NCBI GenBank assembly: GCA_944322565.1
Contig: CALUPG010000002.1
Span: 62,001 to 126,000 of the forward strand
Source of the DNA: an uncultured Bacteroidales bacterium
Lineage (GTDB): Bacteria; Bacteroidota; Bacteroidia; Bacteroidales; UBA932
Length of the DNA stretch: 64,000 nucleotides
Direction of reading: 5' to 3'
Made by a program: the position numbers and the translations under genes. Every line of letters begins with the position of its first letter. Positions within the stretch are counted from its first letter, which is position 1. The notes under the pieces are model-generated. The model had not been told where the DNA came from and did no database searches. It saw only the letters and a program-made list of their open reading frames with translations. Shown in pieces: positions 24,032 to 31,831 of this stretch.

Positions 24032-25636
24032 TCAGTCGCAGTCCCACCAGAGTCTGGCTGTCGGAATATCCTGTCCGCCCAGCATACTGATTGCAGTCTG
24101 AAGGTTTGCGGCATCTTCTGATGACTGACTGAAGCTCAGAGGATATACCATTCGGAGTATTCCGGTATTTGTCGGAACATCTGCAGAAGCAGAGCCTTCG
24201 TCAATTGGATTCAACTTAGGATATCCTGTCCTTCTCCATTCTGTCCAGGCTTCCTGGCCGTTAGGATACATGGCAATCCATTTCTGAATCATGATTTTCT
24301 CAAGTTTCTGCTCCTGACTGCCTTCAAACGCAGGAGTAGCTGTAGTCGGTGCCCCGGCGCTATATCCGCCGATAGATACTGCCTGAGGACGATTATTTGA
24401 CGACAAATATCCATTGATATTTGCACTGACCCCGTTTTCCTGGAATGACATTTCTATTCCCTGCTGATACAGAGACGCGGCATCCCCGAACTCTGACCAA
24501 TAGAGAGCAGCTTCGGCACGCAGGAAGTACACTTCCGAAGCTTTCATCCAATATGTAGGAGTAGAGCTTGTCATATTCGGCAGAGAATAATCGCCATATT
24601 TATCTTTTGTATGAGACTTAGGAGCACCAGGAGGAACCGGAGCATATTTCTTGCCGTCATACCCGGTCAAGGCCTCGTCACTCTCCGATGTCATCATATA
24701 TGCAGCAAGCCTCGGGTCCTGATATCCGTTGAGATAAGCATACATGGATGTGCAGGCCCTTGCTTCTCCGTAATTCTGTGCGCAATATGCTATATTGTTC
24801 ACAAAGACATAACCGGCGCCAGTGCTCATCTGCGCCGCATCATCAGCCGCTGTCATGACTCCTACTGGATGATTCAGGGCAGTTCCGACCCATTGTTTTG
24901 ATGTGGTTTCATCCACTTCCCTGAGCCTCATGGCAAGACGGAGCATCAGAGAATTCGCATACTTCACCCATTTCCTGGCGTCCCCGGCATATACTGCATC
25001 AAATTCCGGGACTACTGTTCCTCCCTGTTCTATAAGAGGCATCAGTTCGGCAATTGCATCCTGCAGGTCGGCAAACATAGCGTTATAGACGTCCTTTTCA
25101 CTGTCAAACGGTATCACGAGTGCCATCTCTCCGGCATGAGTATAAGGAATCGGCCCAAAGGACTCAAGAGTCTTGTGCCAGCCTGAGATTTTCAATATCT
25201 GTGCGAGAGCATACGGAGCCATATTCCCTGTTTCCTCACACGACTCCTTGATTTTCTTCCAAGGAGAGAGAAGTTCGGTATAAGAATTCCTATAAGTGGA
25301 CGACACCCAATCATCCATCAAATAATATGACAGATTGTTCATGCCTTCACCCCATGTATTGGCCTCAGCTATATATCCGCTCCAGCCATCAGCGGAAAGC
25401 AGATATGCCGTCTGGTATTGGTTGATCATGTCCGTTCTGTCCGCCTGGGTTCCGACTGGGAAAACAAATCTTTCCATTGTCGTAATCAGAGCTCCGACAC
25501 CGACGCCGTCCATAATCGCCATCTCCTCCGTCATCTCATACGGGTTGGTATTGATTTCCTCGTAGTTGCATGACGGGAGCATCAGCAGCGACAAGGCACC
25601 GGCACATACCAATGATTTATAAATGATCTTTTTCAT
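24032..25636 (-). CDS. SusD/RagB-like outer-membrane lipoprotein
   Basis: A 534-residue SusD-like glycan-binding lipoprotein (lipobox LPSC, Cys at about 23; then NYEEINTNPYEMT, typical of the SusD_2-type branch). The body is helical with TPR-like repeats; KWVKYANSLMLRLAMR and the C-terminal GQEAWTEWRRTGYPKL are family landmarks. It would act as the lid on the SusC channel and bind the released glycan. It starts 6 bases after susC ends; the next gene is GH18. Confidence 0.93.
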   Translation of the reverse strand: MKKIIYKSLVCAGALSLLMLPSCNYEEINTNPYEMTEEMAIMDGVGVGALITTMERFVFPVGTQADRTDMINQYQTAYLLSADGWSGYIAEANTWGEGMNNLSYYLMDDWVSSTYRNSYTELLSPWKKIKESCEETGNMAPYALAQILKISGWHKTLESFGPIPYTHAGEMALVIPFDSEKDVYNAMFADLQDAIAELMPLIEQGGTVVPEFDAVYAGDARKWVKYANSLMLRLAMRLREVDETTSKQWVGTALNHPVGVMTAADDAAQMSTGAGYVFVNNIAYCAQNYGEARACTSMYAYLNGYQDPRLAAYMMTSESDEALTGYDGKKYAPVPPGAPKSHTKDKYGDYSLPNMTSSTPTYWMKASEVYFLRAEAALYWSEFGDAASLYQQGIEMSFQENGVSANINGYLSSNNRPQAVSIGGYSAGAPTTATPAFEGSQEQKLEKIMIQKWIAMYPNGQEAWTEWRRTGYPKLNPIDEGSASADVPTNTGILRMVYPLSFSQSSEDAANLQTAISMLGGQDIPTARLWWDCD

Positions 25637-25642
25637 CTTTCA

Positions 25643-28600
25643 TTAGAATTTAAACTTGACACTTACAGCATAGCTTCTCACGCTCGGCTGCATGAAGTAA
25701 TCGTTGCCCTGTCCGTAAGTTCCTGTAGACGGAGTGAGTTCCGGATCGTATGGGGCCTTGCAGTAGATCATCCACGGGTTGTTGGCGATGAATGTGAGGG
25801 TGAGACCCTTGAGCACATTGTTGAACCATTTGTCCGGGAATGTATAGCCGAATGTAACTTCCTGAAGACGGATGTTTGTGGCGCTGTACAGATAGTAACC
25901 GGATGTCTCATAACCACCGGTTCCCACCATATTATAATAAGTCTGAGCATCTACAAGCCCCTGTCCCGGGAGCATTACGCCACCGGCCTTGCGGGCTTCT
26001 CCTGAAGCCTTTGAGACGCCGTAGCTGTCAAGGATGGCTTCTGTGGAAGATGTCACGACTCCGCCGAAGCGGCCGTTGATGAGGAAGCTGAGGTTGAATC
26101 CCTTGTATGAGAACGCATTGTTCCATCCGAGCGTAAAGTCAGGAGTGGTATGTCCGAGATATACAGGGTCAGTGTTCTCCATAGAGTAAGCACCGTCACC
26201 ACCCATCTCGACGAATCCCTGGCTGTCTTTCTTGAAGAATCTGTTGGCATAGATGTCACTGATGCTGCCGCCTTCCTTCAGGATGACGCGCCCGTTGTCC
26301 TTCAGCACTTCTGGGATATTGATAGGCTCCAGGCTCATATCCGTCTTGTAGTCATGCACCATCTCCTTGATTTCATTGACATTCCTTGAGAATGTGAGCA
26401 CTGATGACACATAGAAGTCCTTGAATGTGTTGGTGTATCCGAGGGATGCTTCCCAACCGCGGTTCTCCACATCACCTGCCTGGAGATATATCTGCTTGTA
26501 TCCTGAATACTCAGGGAGTTCTCCGAGGAAGGTCTGGTTGTAAGTATTGGACTTATAATATGTCACCTGGGCGCGGAGATTTTCCCACAGACGGAACTCG
26601 AGTCCGAATTCGTAAGAGCGGGTGCGCTCTTCCTTGAAATCAGTGAACGGATAGATGCCGGTTTCCTGAAGGATACCGCCGACTACCGGAGTAGTGACTG
26701 TGCCTGGAGTAAGGCCGGAGCGTGACACAGGAGCACCGACTTCAGTATATGACCCGCGGACTTTCAAATAAGAGAACCACCGAGGCATGTTGACCATCTC
26801 TGAAATGATGGCGGAAAGACCTACAGAAGGATAGAAGAATGAAGGATTGTCCGTATTGACGAGCCGTGAGTTCCAGTCATTTCTTCCTGTAAGGGTAAGG
26901 TAGAGCATGCTCTTCCATCCGAGTTCCACATTGGCGAAGACTGCATTGTTGCGGACTCTGCTGTAGCCTCCGTCCTCTATTGACGATGCACCTGCAGCAT
27001 CAATATTTCCGAAAGAGAAGAGGTTCGGGACAAGCTTGAGAGGCCCCCTATAACCTTTTGTCTGGGACCAGTAATTGGTATAGCTGTAACCGATGTTGGC
27101 TGAAATGTTGAAATCTCCGAGCCGCTTGTTGATGTTGAGCATCACATCGGCATACTCCTGACGGTCCTTGTATGACTGCCATTCATAGAGACCTTTAGTC
27201 GAGCCTTCCGTAAAGATGGTGTTGGTAGATGCATAGACTTTGCGTTCAGACTCTATGTGCGAATCATCTATACGATAACGTGCCGTGATATTCAGCCAGT
27301 CAAGGATGTTGTAGGTCAGCCCGACATTGAACATATAGCGATTCTTCTTGCTCGGAGACACATCCCTGTAGGCCGTCCAATATGGGTTGTCAGTTCCAAA
27401 AGTACTGTCAGAAATCGGCCAGTACTGCACTGGAATGTTGCGGCTTGTATCATAACGCTCAAATGTCTTGATTGCATCCCAGCTGATGCTTCTCGGATGA
27501 AGATATGCAGCCATCACCGGATTCTGGTAACGTCCCTGGGACACCATGTTCTGATCACTCTGGTTGACATAGGAAGCGCCGAGGTCAAGCTGCAGCTTGT
27601 CCTTCAGGAAAGAAGAAGTATTGCGGATGGTAAGGTTCAGACGGTCATACTTGTTGTTCGGCACAATGCCTGTGGCATTTGTGGACGAAATGGAAGCATA
27701 TGTCTGATTGTGCTTGTTTCCGGTGGTGAGGGTAAGGGAGTTGATGAATGTCATTCCCGTGTTGAAGAAGTCTTTCTTCGGGTCAAATGTATTCGGGGTA
27801 GACAATTCATTTCCCCAGCTGGAGAATGATCCCTGAGCACTCCCATAAGTGTTCTGGAACTCCGGAGTCATGTACGCATTGCTGAACTCTGAAGTAGAAG
27901 AGAATGACACAGAAAGCTTTCCTTCTTCACCTTTCTTGGTGGTGATGAGGATGACTCCGTTGGCTGCGCTACTTCCGTAGAGGGCCGCTGCAGAAGGACC
28001 GCTCAGCACGGAGATGCTCTCAATGTCCTCAGGGTTGAAGTCGGCGATACCTTCTGTCGTAGCCCTGGAATCACCCATCACATCATTTCCTTGTCCGAGA
28101 GTCGTATTCACGAGAGGAATACCGTCAATCACATAAAGGACATTGTTGTCTCCTTCAATTGACTTGGCGCCACGCATTACGACTCTTGTCGCACCGCCGA
28201 CACCGCTGGAGCTCTTGTTGATGGTCACACCGGCAATCTTACCATTGAGGGAATTGACGAAGTTGACATCCTGGGCACGGAGGAGTTCGTCGGAATCGAC
28301 TTCCTGGACATTGTAGCTCAATGCCTTCTCCTGCCTCTTGATACCGAGGGCCGTGACCACGACCTCGTCGAGGAATTCGGCCGATGTCTTGAGCTGTACA
28401 TTCACGACAGCCTGGCCTGTGTAAGGGATTTCCTGAGTCTCGTATCCGAGAATGGACACGACAATCACATCATTCAAGTCAAGTCCGGAAAGAGTAAACT
28501 CACCGTTCATCCCGGTCGTGACGCCGCCCTGACTGTCCTTGATCATCACGGCGGCCCCGATTACCGGGCCTTGTTCATCAGTTACAATTCCGCTGACTGT

Positions 28601-28726
28601 ACCCCCCCCGTCTGTAACAGGTCCGGCCTGTGCATGTCCCGGGAAAGCAGCCAGCATATTCAGACCCGCCAAGGCGAGAACCGCCAGACAGCATCTGAAC
28701 AATGATGACTTCATTGCTTTTAGCAT
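25643..28726 (-). CDS. SusC/RagA-like TonB-dependent glycan transporter
   Basis: A 1027-residue outer-membrane transporter. A signal peptide ends at about residue 32 (GHAQ). A carboxypeptidase-regulatory-like beta-sandwich follows (about 42-112: GTVSGIVTDEQGPVIGAAV...GYETQEI), then the plug domain (about 118-235: LDEVVVTALG, LNGKIAGV, VVMRGAKS, NVLYVIDGIPL) and a 22-strand barrel ending AVSVKFKF. It is the first gene of the four-gene operon and forms the import complex with SusD. No STN domain and no adjacent anti-sigma/sigma pair are seen, so regulation is by another route. Confidence 0.95.
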   Translation of the reverse strand: MLKAMKSSLFRCCLAVLALAGLNMLAAFPGHAQAGPVTDGGGTVSGIVTDEQGPVIGAAVMIKDSQGGVTTGMNGEFTLSGLDLNDVIVVSILGYETQEIPYTGQAVVNVQLKTSAEFLDEVVVTALGIKRQEKALSYNVQEVDSDELLRAQDVNFVNSLNGKIAGVTINKSSSGVGGATRVVMRGAKSIEGDNNVLYVIDGIPLVNTTLGQGNDVMGDSRATTEGIADFNPEDIESISVLSGPSAAALYGSSAANGVILITTKKGEEGKLSVSFSSTSEFSNAYMTPEFQNTYGSAQGSFSSWGNELSTPNTFDPKKDFFNTGMTFINSLTLTTGNKHNQTYASISSTNATGIVPNNKYDRLNLTIRNTSSFLKDKLQLDLGASYVNQSDQNMVSQGRYQNPVMAAYLHPRSISWDAIKTFERYDTSRNIPVQYWPISDSTFGTDNPYWTAYRDVSPSKKNRYMFNVGLTYNILDWLNITARYRIDDSHIESERKVYASTNTIFTEGSTKGLYEWQSYKDRQEYADVMLNINKRLGDFNISANIGYSYTNYWSQTKGYRGPLKLVPNLFSFGNIDAAGASSIEDGGYSRVRNNAVFANVELGWKSMLYLTLTGRNDWNSRLVNTDNPSFFYPSVGLSAIISEMVNMPRWFSYLKVRGSYTEVGAPVSRSGLTPGTVTTPVVGGILQETGIYPFTDFKEERTRSYEFGLEFRLWENLRAQVTYYKSNTYNQTFLGELPEYSGYKQIYLQAGDVENRGWEASLGYTNTFKDFYVSSVLTFSRNVNEIKEMVHDYKTDMSLEPINIPEVLKDNGRVILKEGGSISDIYANRFFKKDSQGFVEMGGDGAYSMENTDPVYLGHTTPDFTLGWNNAFSYKGFNLSFLINGRFGGVVTSSTEAILDSYGVSKASGEARKAGGVMLPGQGLVDAQTYYNMVGTGGYETSGYYLYSATNIRLQEVTFGYTFPDKWFNNVLKGLTLTFIANNPWMIYCKAPYDPELTPSTGTYGQGNDYFMQPSVRSYAVSVKFKF

Positions 28727-28904
28727 AACAGAAATTTTGGTTATTAATAATAGTATTAACGGAAAAATCAGTTAAAATTTCCGGTTTATCCCACGAAGAT
28801 ACTACAATTTTGCCATTCTGCAAATCTTTATGACAAATCGATGAAAATCGGAAAATCGGTCAATCAAAATTAAAACCGGATATTAGCAAAATCTCCATCT
28901 GTTC
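28727..28904 (-). promoter_or_regulatory. leader and promoter region of the SusC operon
   Basis: AT-rich, gene-free. On the minus strand a TAATTTTG (28872-28865) fits the -7 consensus and would give a long leader of about 130 bases; no well-spaced -33 is present. Long leaders are common before susC genes, where small RNAs or antisense transcripts often act; I see no clear hairpin here. Confidence 0.3.
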
Positions 28905-29255
28905 ACTAATTTTGTTACCGCCGTAAATTTTACCGCTGTAACAAATAAAATATTCGCCTGTAAAATAGATTCGCAATTGCTTGCAGAAGATACCGGGAAA
29001 ATAGACTGGAGACAAGGTTATGATTACGGGTTGAATTTGTTGCCATTCAACTTGCCTGATGAAATTTCGGTCAAATGTCTGAATTATCTCAATTTGATGG
29101 GGCTGAATTTCGGATGCTTCGATTTTATTGTCACACCTTCTCTAGAATATGTATTTCTTGAATGCAATCCAAACGGGCAATGGCTTTGGGTTGAACTCGC
29201 CACGGAACAGAGAATATCCGAAGCCATTGCCGAGTTTCTTGCGCAGTTCAAATAA
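28905..29255 (+). pseudogene. truncated ATP-grasp peptide maturase (C-terminal remnant)
   Basis: The frame encodes the last third of an ATP-grasp enzyme of the kind that modifies ribosomal peptides (MvdC/MvdD-like). Reading from about 28905, KIFACKIDSQ is followed by KIDWR, FGCFDFIVTP, YVFLECNPNGQWLW and EAIAEFLAQF. This includes the metal/ATP-binding Glu and Asn of the LECNPNGQW segment. A stop lies in frame at 28884 and no start precedes the homology; an intact enzyme is about 300 residues, here about 115 remain. The N-terminal two thirds, a precursor peptide and a transporter are missing, so this is a dead gene at the edge of an AT-rich patch. Confidence 0.75.
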
Positions 29256-29372
29256 GTTTTATATCTCTTCCGATTATTGCATATGGTCCGGAAAGACTCT
29301 CGAAGAATATTTCAAGCAGCAGTTAATCGTTACATCGGAGGATTTGTATTGGTGAGTTCTTATGTATTGGAC
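29256..29372 (+). pseudogene. possible gene tail of unknown origin
   Basis: A plus-strand frame ending at 29355 reads DYCIWSGKTLEEYFKQQL and a few more residues to a terminal tryptophan. It is in a different frame from the ATP-grasp remnant, protein-like and without a start of its own. It may be the 3' end of another gene whose front was deleted. I recognise no family. Confidence 0.3.
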
Positions 29373-29376
29373 TATT

Positions 29377-29407
29377 TTTGTAATGTCGATGAATTTGGGT
29401 ATTTTTG
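29377..29407 (+). promoter_or_regulatory. promoter of the DUF3791-DUF3990 operon
   Basis: TTTG (29377-29380) lies exactly 19 bases before TATTTTTG (29400-29407), a near-ideal Bacteroides promoter, about 25 bases before ATG 29433. The upstream TTTTTG also belongs to a second TATTTTTG box (29373-29380). Confidence 0.65.
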
Positions 29408-29432
29408 TTTCGGATGTCTGTGAAGAGATATT

Positions 29433-29660
29433 ATGACAAAACGGGATTTGGACATAGCATATTTTGTGTCATTTTGTATTGAGCAATACAAGATGCATCT
29501 TGGTGTTTCGGGGAGTGAAGTGATGGACCTCTTCGACAGGTATGGTGTCACAGGTTATCTGGCGGATAATTTTGATGTTCTGCATACTCAGGGCCATGAT
29601 TGGCTGATGTCGGAAATAGACGGATTTATCAAAAACAGGAGAGGGAAATGGGCAGAATGA
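29433..29660 (+). CDS. DUF3791 domain protein
   Basis: A 75-residue protein matching DUF3791: AYFVSFCIEQYKMHLGVSGSEVMDL, FDRYGVTGYL, and HTQG before the C-terminal helix. The family is small, helical, without known catalytic residues, and usually encoded beside DUF3990 proteins in Bacteroidota and Firmicutes. It is the first gene of a three-gene unit with its own promoter; the DUF3990 gene starts 13 bases before this gene ends. An antitoxin-like or accessory role for the neighbour is inferred from gene order only. Confidence 0.85.
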   Translation: MTKRDLDIAYFVSFCIEQYKMHLGVSGSEVMDLFDRYGVTGYLADNFDVLHTQGHDWLMSEIDGFIKNRRGKWAE

Positions 29661-30139
29661 AGTTGTATCATGGAAGTCTGGCAATTGTGAGTGAGCCGCG
29701 TATAATTGTTCCCACCAGGTCTTTGGATTATGGCGCCGGTTTTTATGCCACAACATCCTATGACCAGGCCAGATTGTGGACGAGGCGCAGGATGTCATCA
29801 GTTGCAGAGGTCGGTTATGTCAATATTTATGAACTTGATGACATTTGTCTGAATGTCCTGAAGGTGCTTTGGTTTGAAGGTCCGACGGAGGAATGGGTTG
29901 ATTTTGTGATGTCTAATCGTACAGACGCAGATTTCCGTCATGATAATGATCTGGTGTATGGACCTGTGGCGAACGATCGTGTATATGCCGCATTTGCGTT
30001 GTATGAAAGCGGCTTTTTGGATAAGTCAGGTCTGATAAGGGAGTTGCGGACATATAGCCTTGTGGATCAGATGCTGTTTCAGACGGAATTGTCTTTAAAG
30101 TATCTGCAATTTATTGAAGCAGAGGAGGTGAGGCTATGA
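29648..30139 (+). CDS. DUF3990 domain protein, ADP-ribosyltransferase-like
   Basis: A 163-residue protein of the DUF3990 family. Its N-terminal half has the layout of small ADP-ribosyltransferase folds: LYHGS at the start (His before the first strand), then LDYGAGFYATTSYDQARLW in place of the GxGFYxT...A loop-helix. The acidic residues in the C-terminal half (for instance around VYGPVANDRVY) may supply the last catalytic position. As I recall, Pfam groups DUF3990 with ADP-ribosyl enzymes; activity is not shown. ATG 29648 is chosen (29657 is the alternative). It overlaps the DUF3791 gene in front and shares ATGA with the gene behind. Confidence 0.82.
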   Translation: MGRMKLYHGSLAIVSEPRIIVPTRSLDYGAGFYATTSYDQARLWTRRRMSSVAEVGYVNIYELDDICLNVLKVLWFEGPTEEWVDFVMSNRTDADFRHDNDLVYGPVANDRVYAAFALYESGFLDKSGLIRELRTYSLVDQMLFQTELSLKYLQFIEAEEVRL

Positions 30140-30354
30140 ACAGGGAAGTAACTGACAAGAATCTGTATCTGCTGCTGCCGGGGAAGGTCAGCCTGTTTGC
30201 CAAGATTTATGTGGAAAAGAACGGCGGGACTATTGTGGATGCCGTCCGGATGTTCTATCGTTCGAATACTTATAAGGCACTTGAAAAAGAAGATACAAAA
30301 CTGTGGCATTATGGCCCTGTTTCGTTGTATCAGGAGTTTCTTGAGAAGCACTGA
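30136..30354 (+). CDS. small protein linked to DUF3990
   Basis: A 72-residue protein whose start codon overlaps the DUF3990 stop (ATGA, 30136-30139), so the two are translationally coupled. The sequence contains VEKNGGTIVDAVRMFYRSNTY and ends ALEKEDTKLWHYGPVSLYQEF, a pattern found in small proteins that accompany DUF3990, themselves distantly like DUF3791 in length and helical content. I cannot give a function. The tight coupling suggests a fixed ratio to the DUF3990 protein. Confidence 0.72.
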   Translation: MNREVTDKNLYLLLPGKVSLFAKIYVEKNGGTIVDAVRMFYRSNTYKALEKEDTKLWHYGPVSLYQEFLEKH

Positions 30355-30437
30355 AATCCATAAGGGGCGCATATGCTGATAAAGGGCCCAAAAGAGAATT
30401 TTTGAGGTCGGCTTCTTTGCATAATGCAGAATGATAT

Positions 30438-30477
30438 TCGGCTGCAATTTTTGATGTTGCAGCCGATTTCTTTTTTA
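30438..30477 (+). terminator. intrinsic terminator of the DUF3990 operon
   Basis: Perfect 10-pair stem TCGGCTGCAA / TTGCAGCCGA (30438-30447, 30457-30466) with a nine-base loop, followed by TTTCTTTTTT. It lies about 80 bases after the last small gene. Confidence 0.75.
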
Positions 30478-30541
30478 TTCGTGTCCGGAGTGTTGATGAT
30501 GATATATCGGTCATTTTGCCTCATATGGCAGCCCAAGCCAC

Positions 30542-30700
30542 CTATGCGGATGCAAAGGCCGGACTCTGAGCCGCAGTCCTGCCGGAGAGCATTGCCGAGT
30601 ATTTCCTGAGGTTGTGTGCGAGTGCGACGAGACCAAACTCGACCCTCACTTTCCTGTTCGACTTGAGACGGAACCGTTTTCTATCAGATGCCGGACGGCA
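30542..30700 (-). pseudogene. IS1182-like transposase C-terminal remnant
   Basis: On the minus strand the frame from 30700 to the TAG at 30542 reads RKRFRLKSNRKVRVEFGLVA and then LAHNLRKYSAML, the typical C-terminus of IS1182-group DDE transposases. A stop lies just upstream (30703-30701) and the rest of the gene is absent. Only the last 50 or so codons remain, wedged between the DUF3990 operon and pfkA. Confidence 0.75.
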
Positions 30701-30729
30701 TCATCCGCAATTTTCAGAAATTTCTGAAA

Positions 30730-31707
30730 TCAGATCGACAGGACATTCAGCACATTGATAAGCTCCTTGTCGATAGGCTTGTTCTTCTTGATGGCACGGC
30801 TGAAAGGCACATAGACAATCTCATCGTTGGAGATACCCACCATCACATTGCGCTGGCCTTCCTTGAGGGCTTCGATACTGGCGGTGCCGAGACGGCTGGC
30901 AAGGATGCGGTCAAATGCGCTCGGAGAGCCTCCTCTCTGGAGATGGCCGAGGATGGAGACACGCACATCATACTGAGGATATTCCTTGCGGACACGCTCT
31001 GCATAGTGCATTGCACCTCCGTCCTTCTCTGCAACGATGACGATACTGCTGTTCTTGCTCTTGCGGAATCCGCGGCTGATGAACTGCTCCAGCTGGTCGA
31101 TGTCAGTGCTGTCCTCCGGTATGATGGCTGCCTCGGCCCCTGCCGCTATCGCACTGTTCTGGGCAAGGAAACCGGCATCACGGCCCATCACCTCTATGAA
31201 GAATATCCTGTTGTGCGAGGTGGCCGTGTCGCGAATCTTGTCGACACATTCCATGATGGTGTTGAGGGCTGTATCATATCCGATGGTAGAGTCGGTGCCG
31301 TAGAGGTCATTGTCAATCGTCCCCGGTATTCCGATGCACGGCATGTCAAACTCCTGGGCAAACACCTGTGCTCCCGCAAGGGAGCCGTTGCCTCCTATGA
31401 TAATGAGGGCATCGATGTTGTGGGCACAGACATTGTCGTATGCCTTCTGCCTTCCTTCCGGAGTCATGAACTCCTCCGAGCGGGCTGTCTTGAGGATGGT
31501 CCCGCCTCTCTGGATGGTGCTGCTGACGCTCTGTGAAGTGAATTCCTCGATTTCGTCGTTGATGAGGCCCTCGTAGCCCCTGTAGATTCCCATCACCTTC
31601 CATCCGTTGTAGATTGAAGCCCTTGTCACGGCCCTGATGGCCGCATTCATGCCCGGTGCATCTCCTCCTGAAGTAAGGACACCGACTGTTGAAATCTTTC
31701 TTGCCAT
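30730..31707 (-). CDS. pfkA: 6-phosphofructokinase
   Basis: A 325-residue phosphofructokinase, the committed step of glycolysis. Motifs: [11 protein letters not shown] (12-22), GGNGSLAGA (105-113), GTIDND with the catalytic Asp at about 132, EVMGRDAGF, and [14 protein letters not shown]. The Gly after GGN is the residue expected in ATP-dependent enzymes; the usual GGDGS Asp is Asn. ATG 31707 is chosen because the -7 box lies at 31745-31738, so the longer frame to 31740 would start before the transcript. It is a single gene, divergent from dusB. Confidence 0.95.
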   Translation of the reverse strand: MARKISTVGVLTSGGDAPGMNAAIRAVTRASIYNGWKVMGIYRGYEGLINDEIEEFTSQSVSSTIQRGGTILKTARSEEFMTPEGRQKAYDNVCAHNIDALIIIGGNGSLAGAQVFAQEFDMPCIGIPGTIDNDLYGTDSTIGYDTALNTIMECVDKIRDTATSHNRIFFIEVMGRDAGFLAQNSAIAAGAEAAIIPEDSTDIDQLEQFISRGFRKSKNSSIVIVAEKDGGAMHYAERVRKEYPQYDVRVSILGHLQRGGSPSAFDRILASRLGTASIEALKEGQRNVMVGISNDEIVYVPFSRAIKKNKPIDKELINVLNVLSI

Positions 31708-31737
31708 ATTGAGTGGATAATTATTTTCAAAATCTTT

Positions 31738-31745
31738 CAAAGATA
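31738..31745 (-). promoter_or_regulatory. -7 element of pfkA
   Basis: TATCTTTG on the minus strand, 30 bases before ATG 31707. Confidence 0.5.
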
Positions 31746-31789
31746 GAAATTATTCACCAAAAGTTGTCCGGCAGTCATGGTTTTTTCTG

Positions 31790-31797
31790 TATTTTTG
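31790..31797 (+). promoter_or_regulatory. -7 element of dusB
   Basis: TATTTTTG, 34 bases before ATG 31832; a TTG at 31764-31766 lies 23 bases upstream. Confidence 0.5.
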
Positions 31798-31831
31798 CAG
31801 CAGGAAAGACCTGTATGGAAAAATCCCTGAC

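Noticed and set aside
22640..24121. 493-residue open frame on the plus strand.
   Set aside because: It lies antisense to the GH18 and LamG genes, which carry intact signatures and signal peptides.
24032..28726. SusC/SusD pair as a general TonB peptide transporter (RagAB).
   Set aside because: GH18 and the DUF1735/LamG protein in the same operon and GH92 nearby point to glycans; peptide transport cannot be excluded but is less likely.
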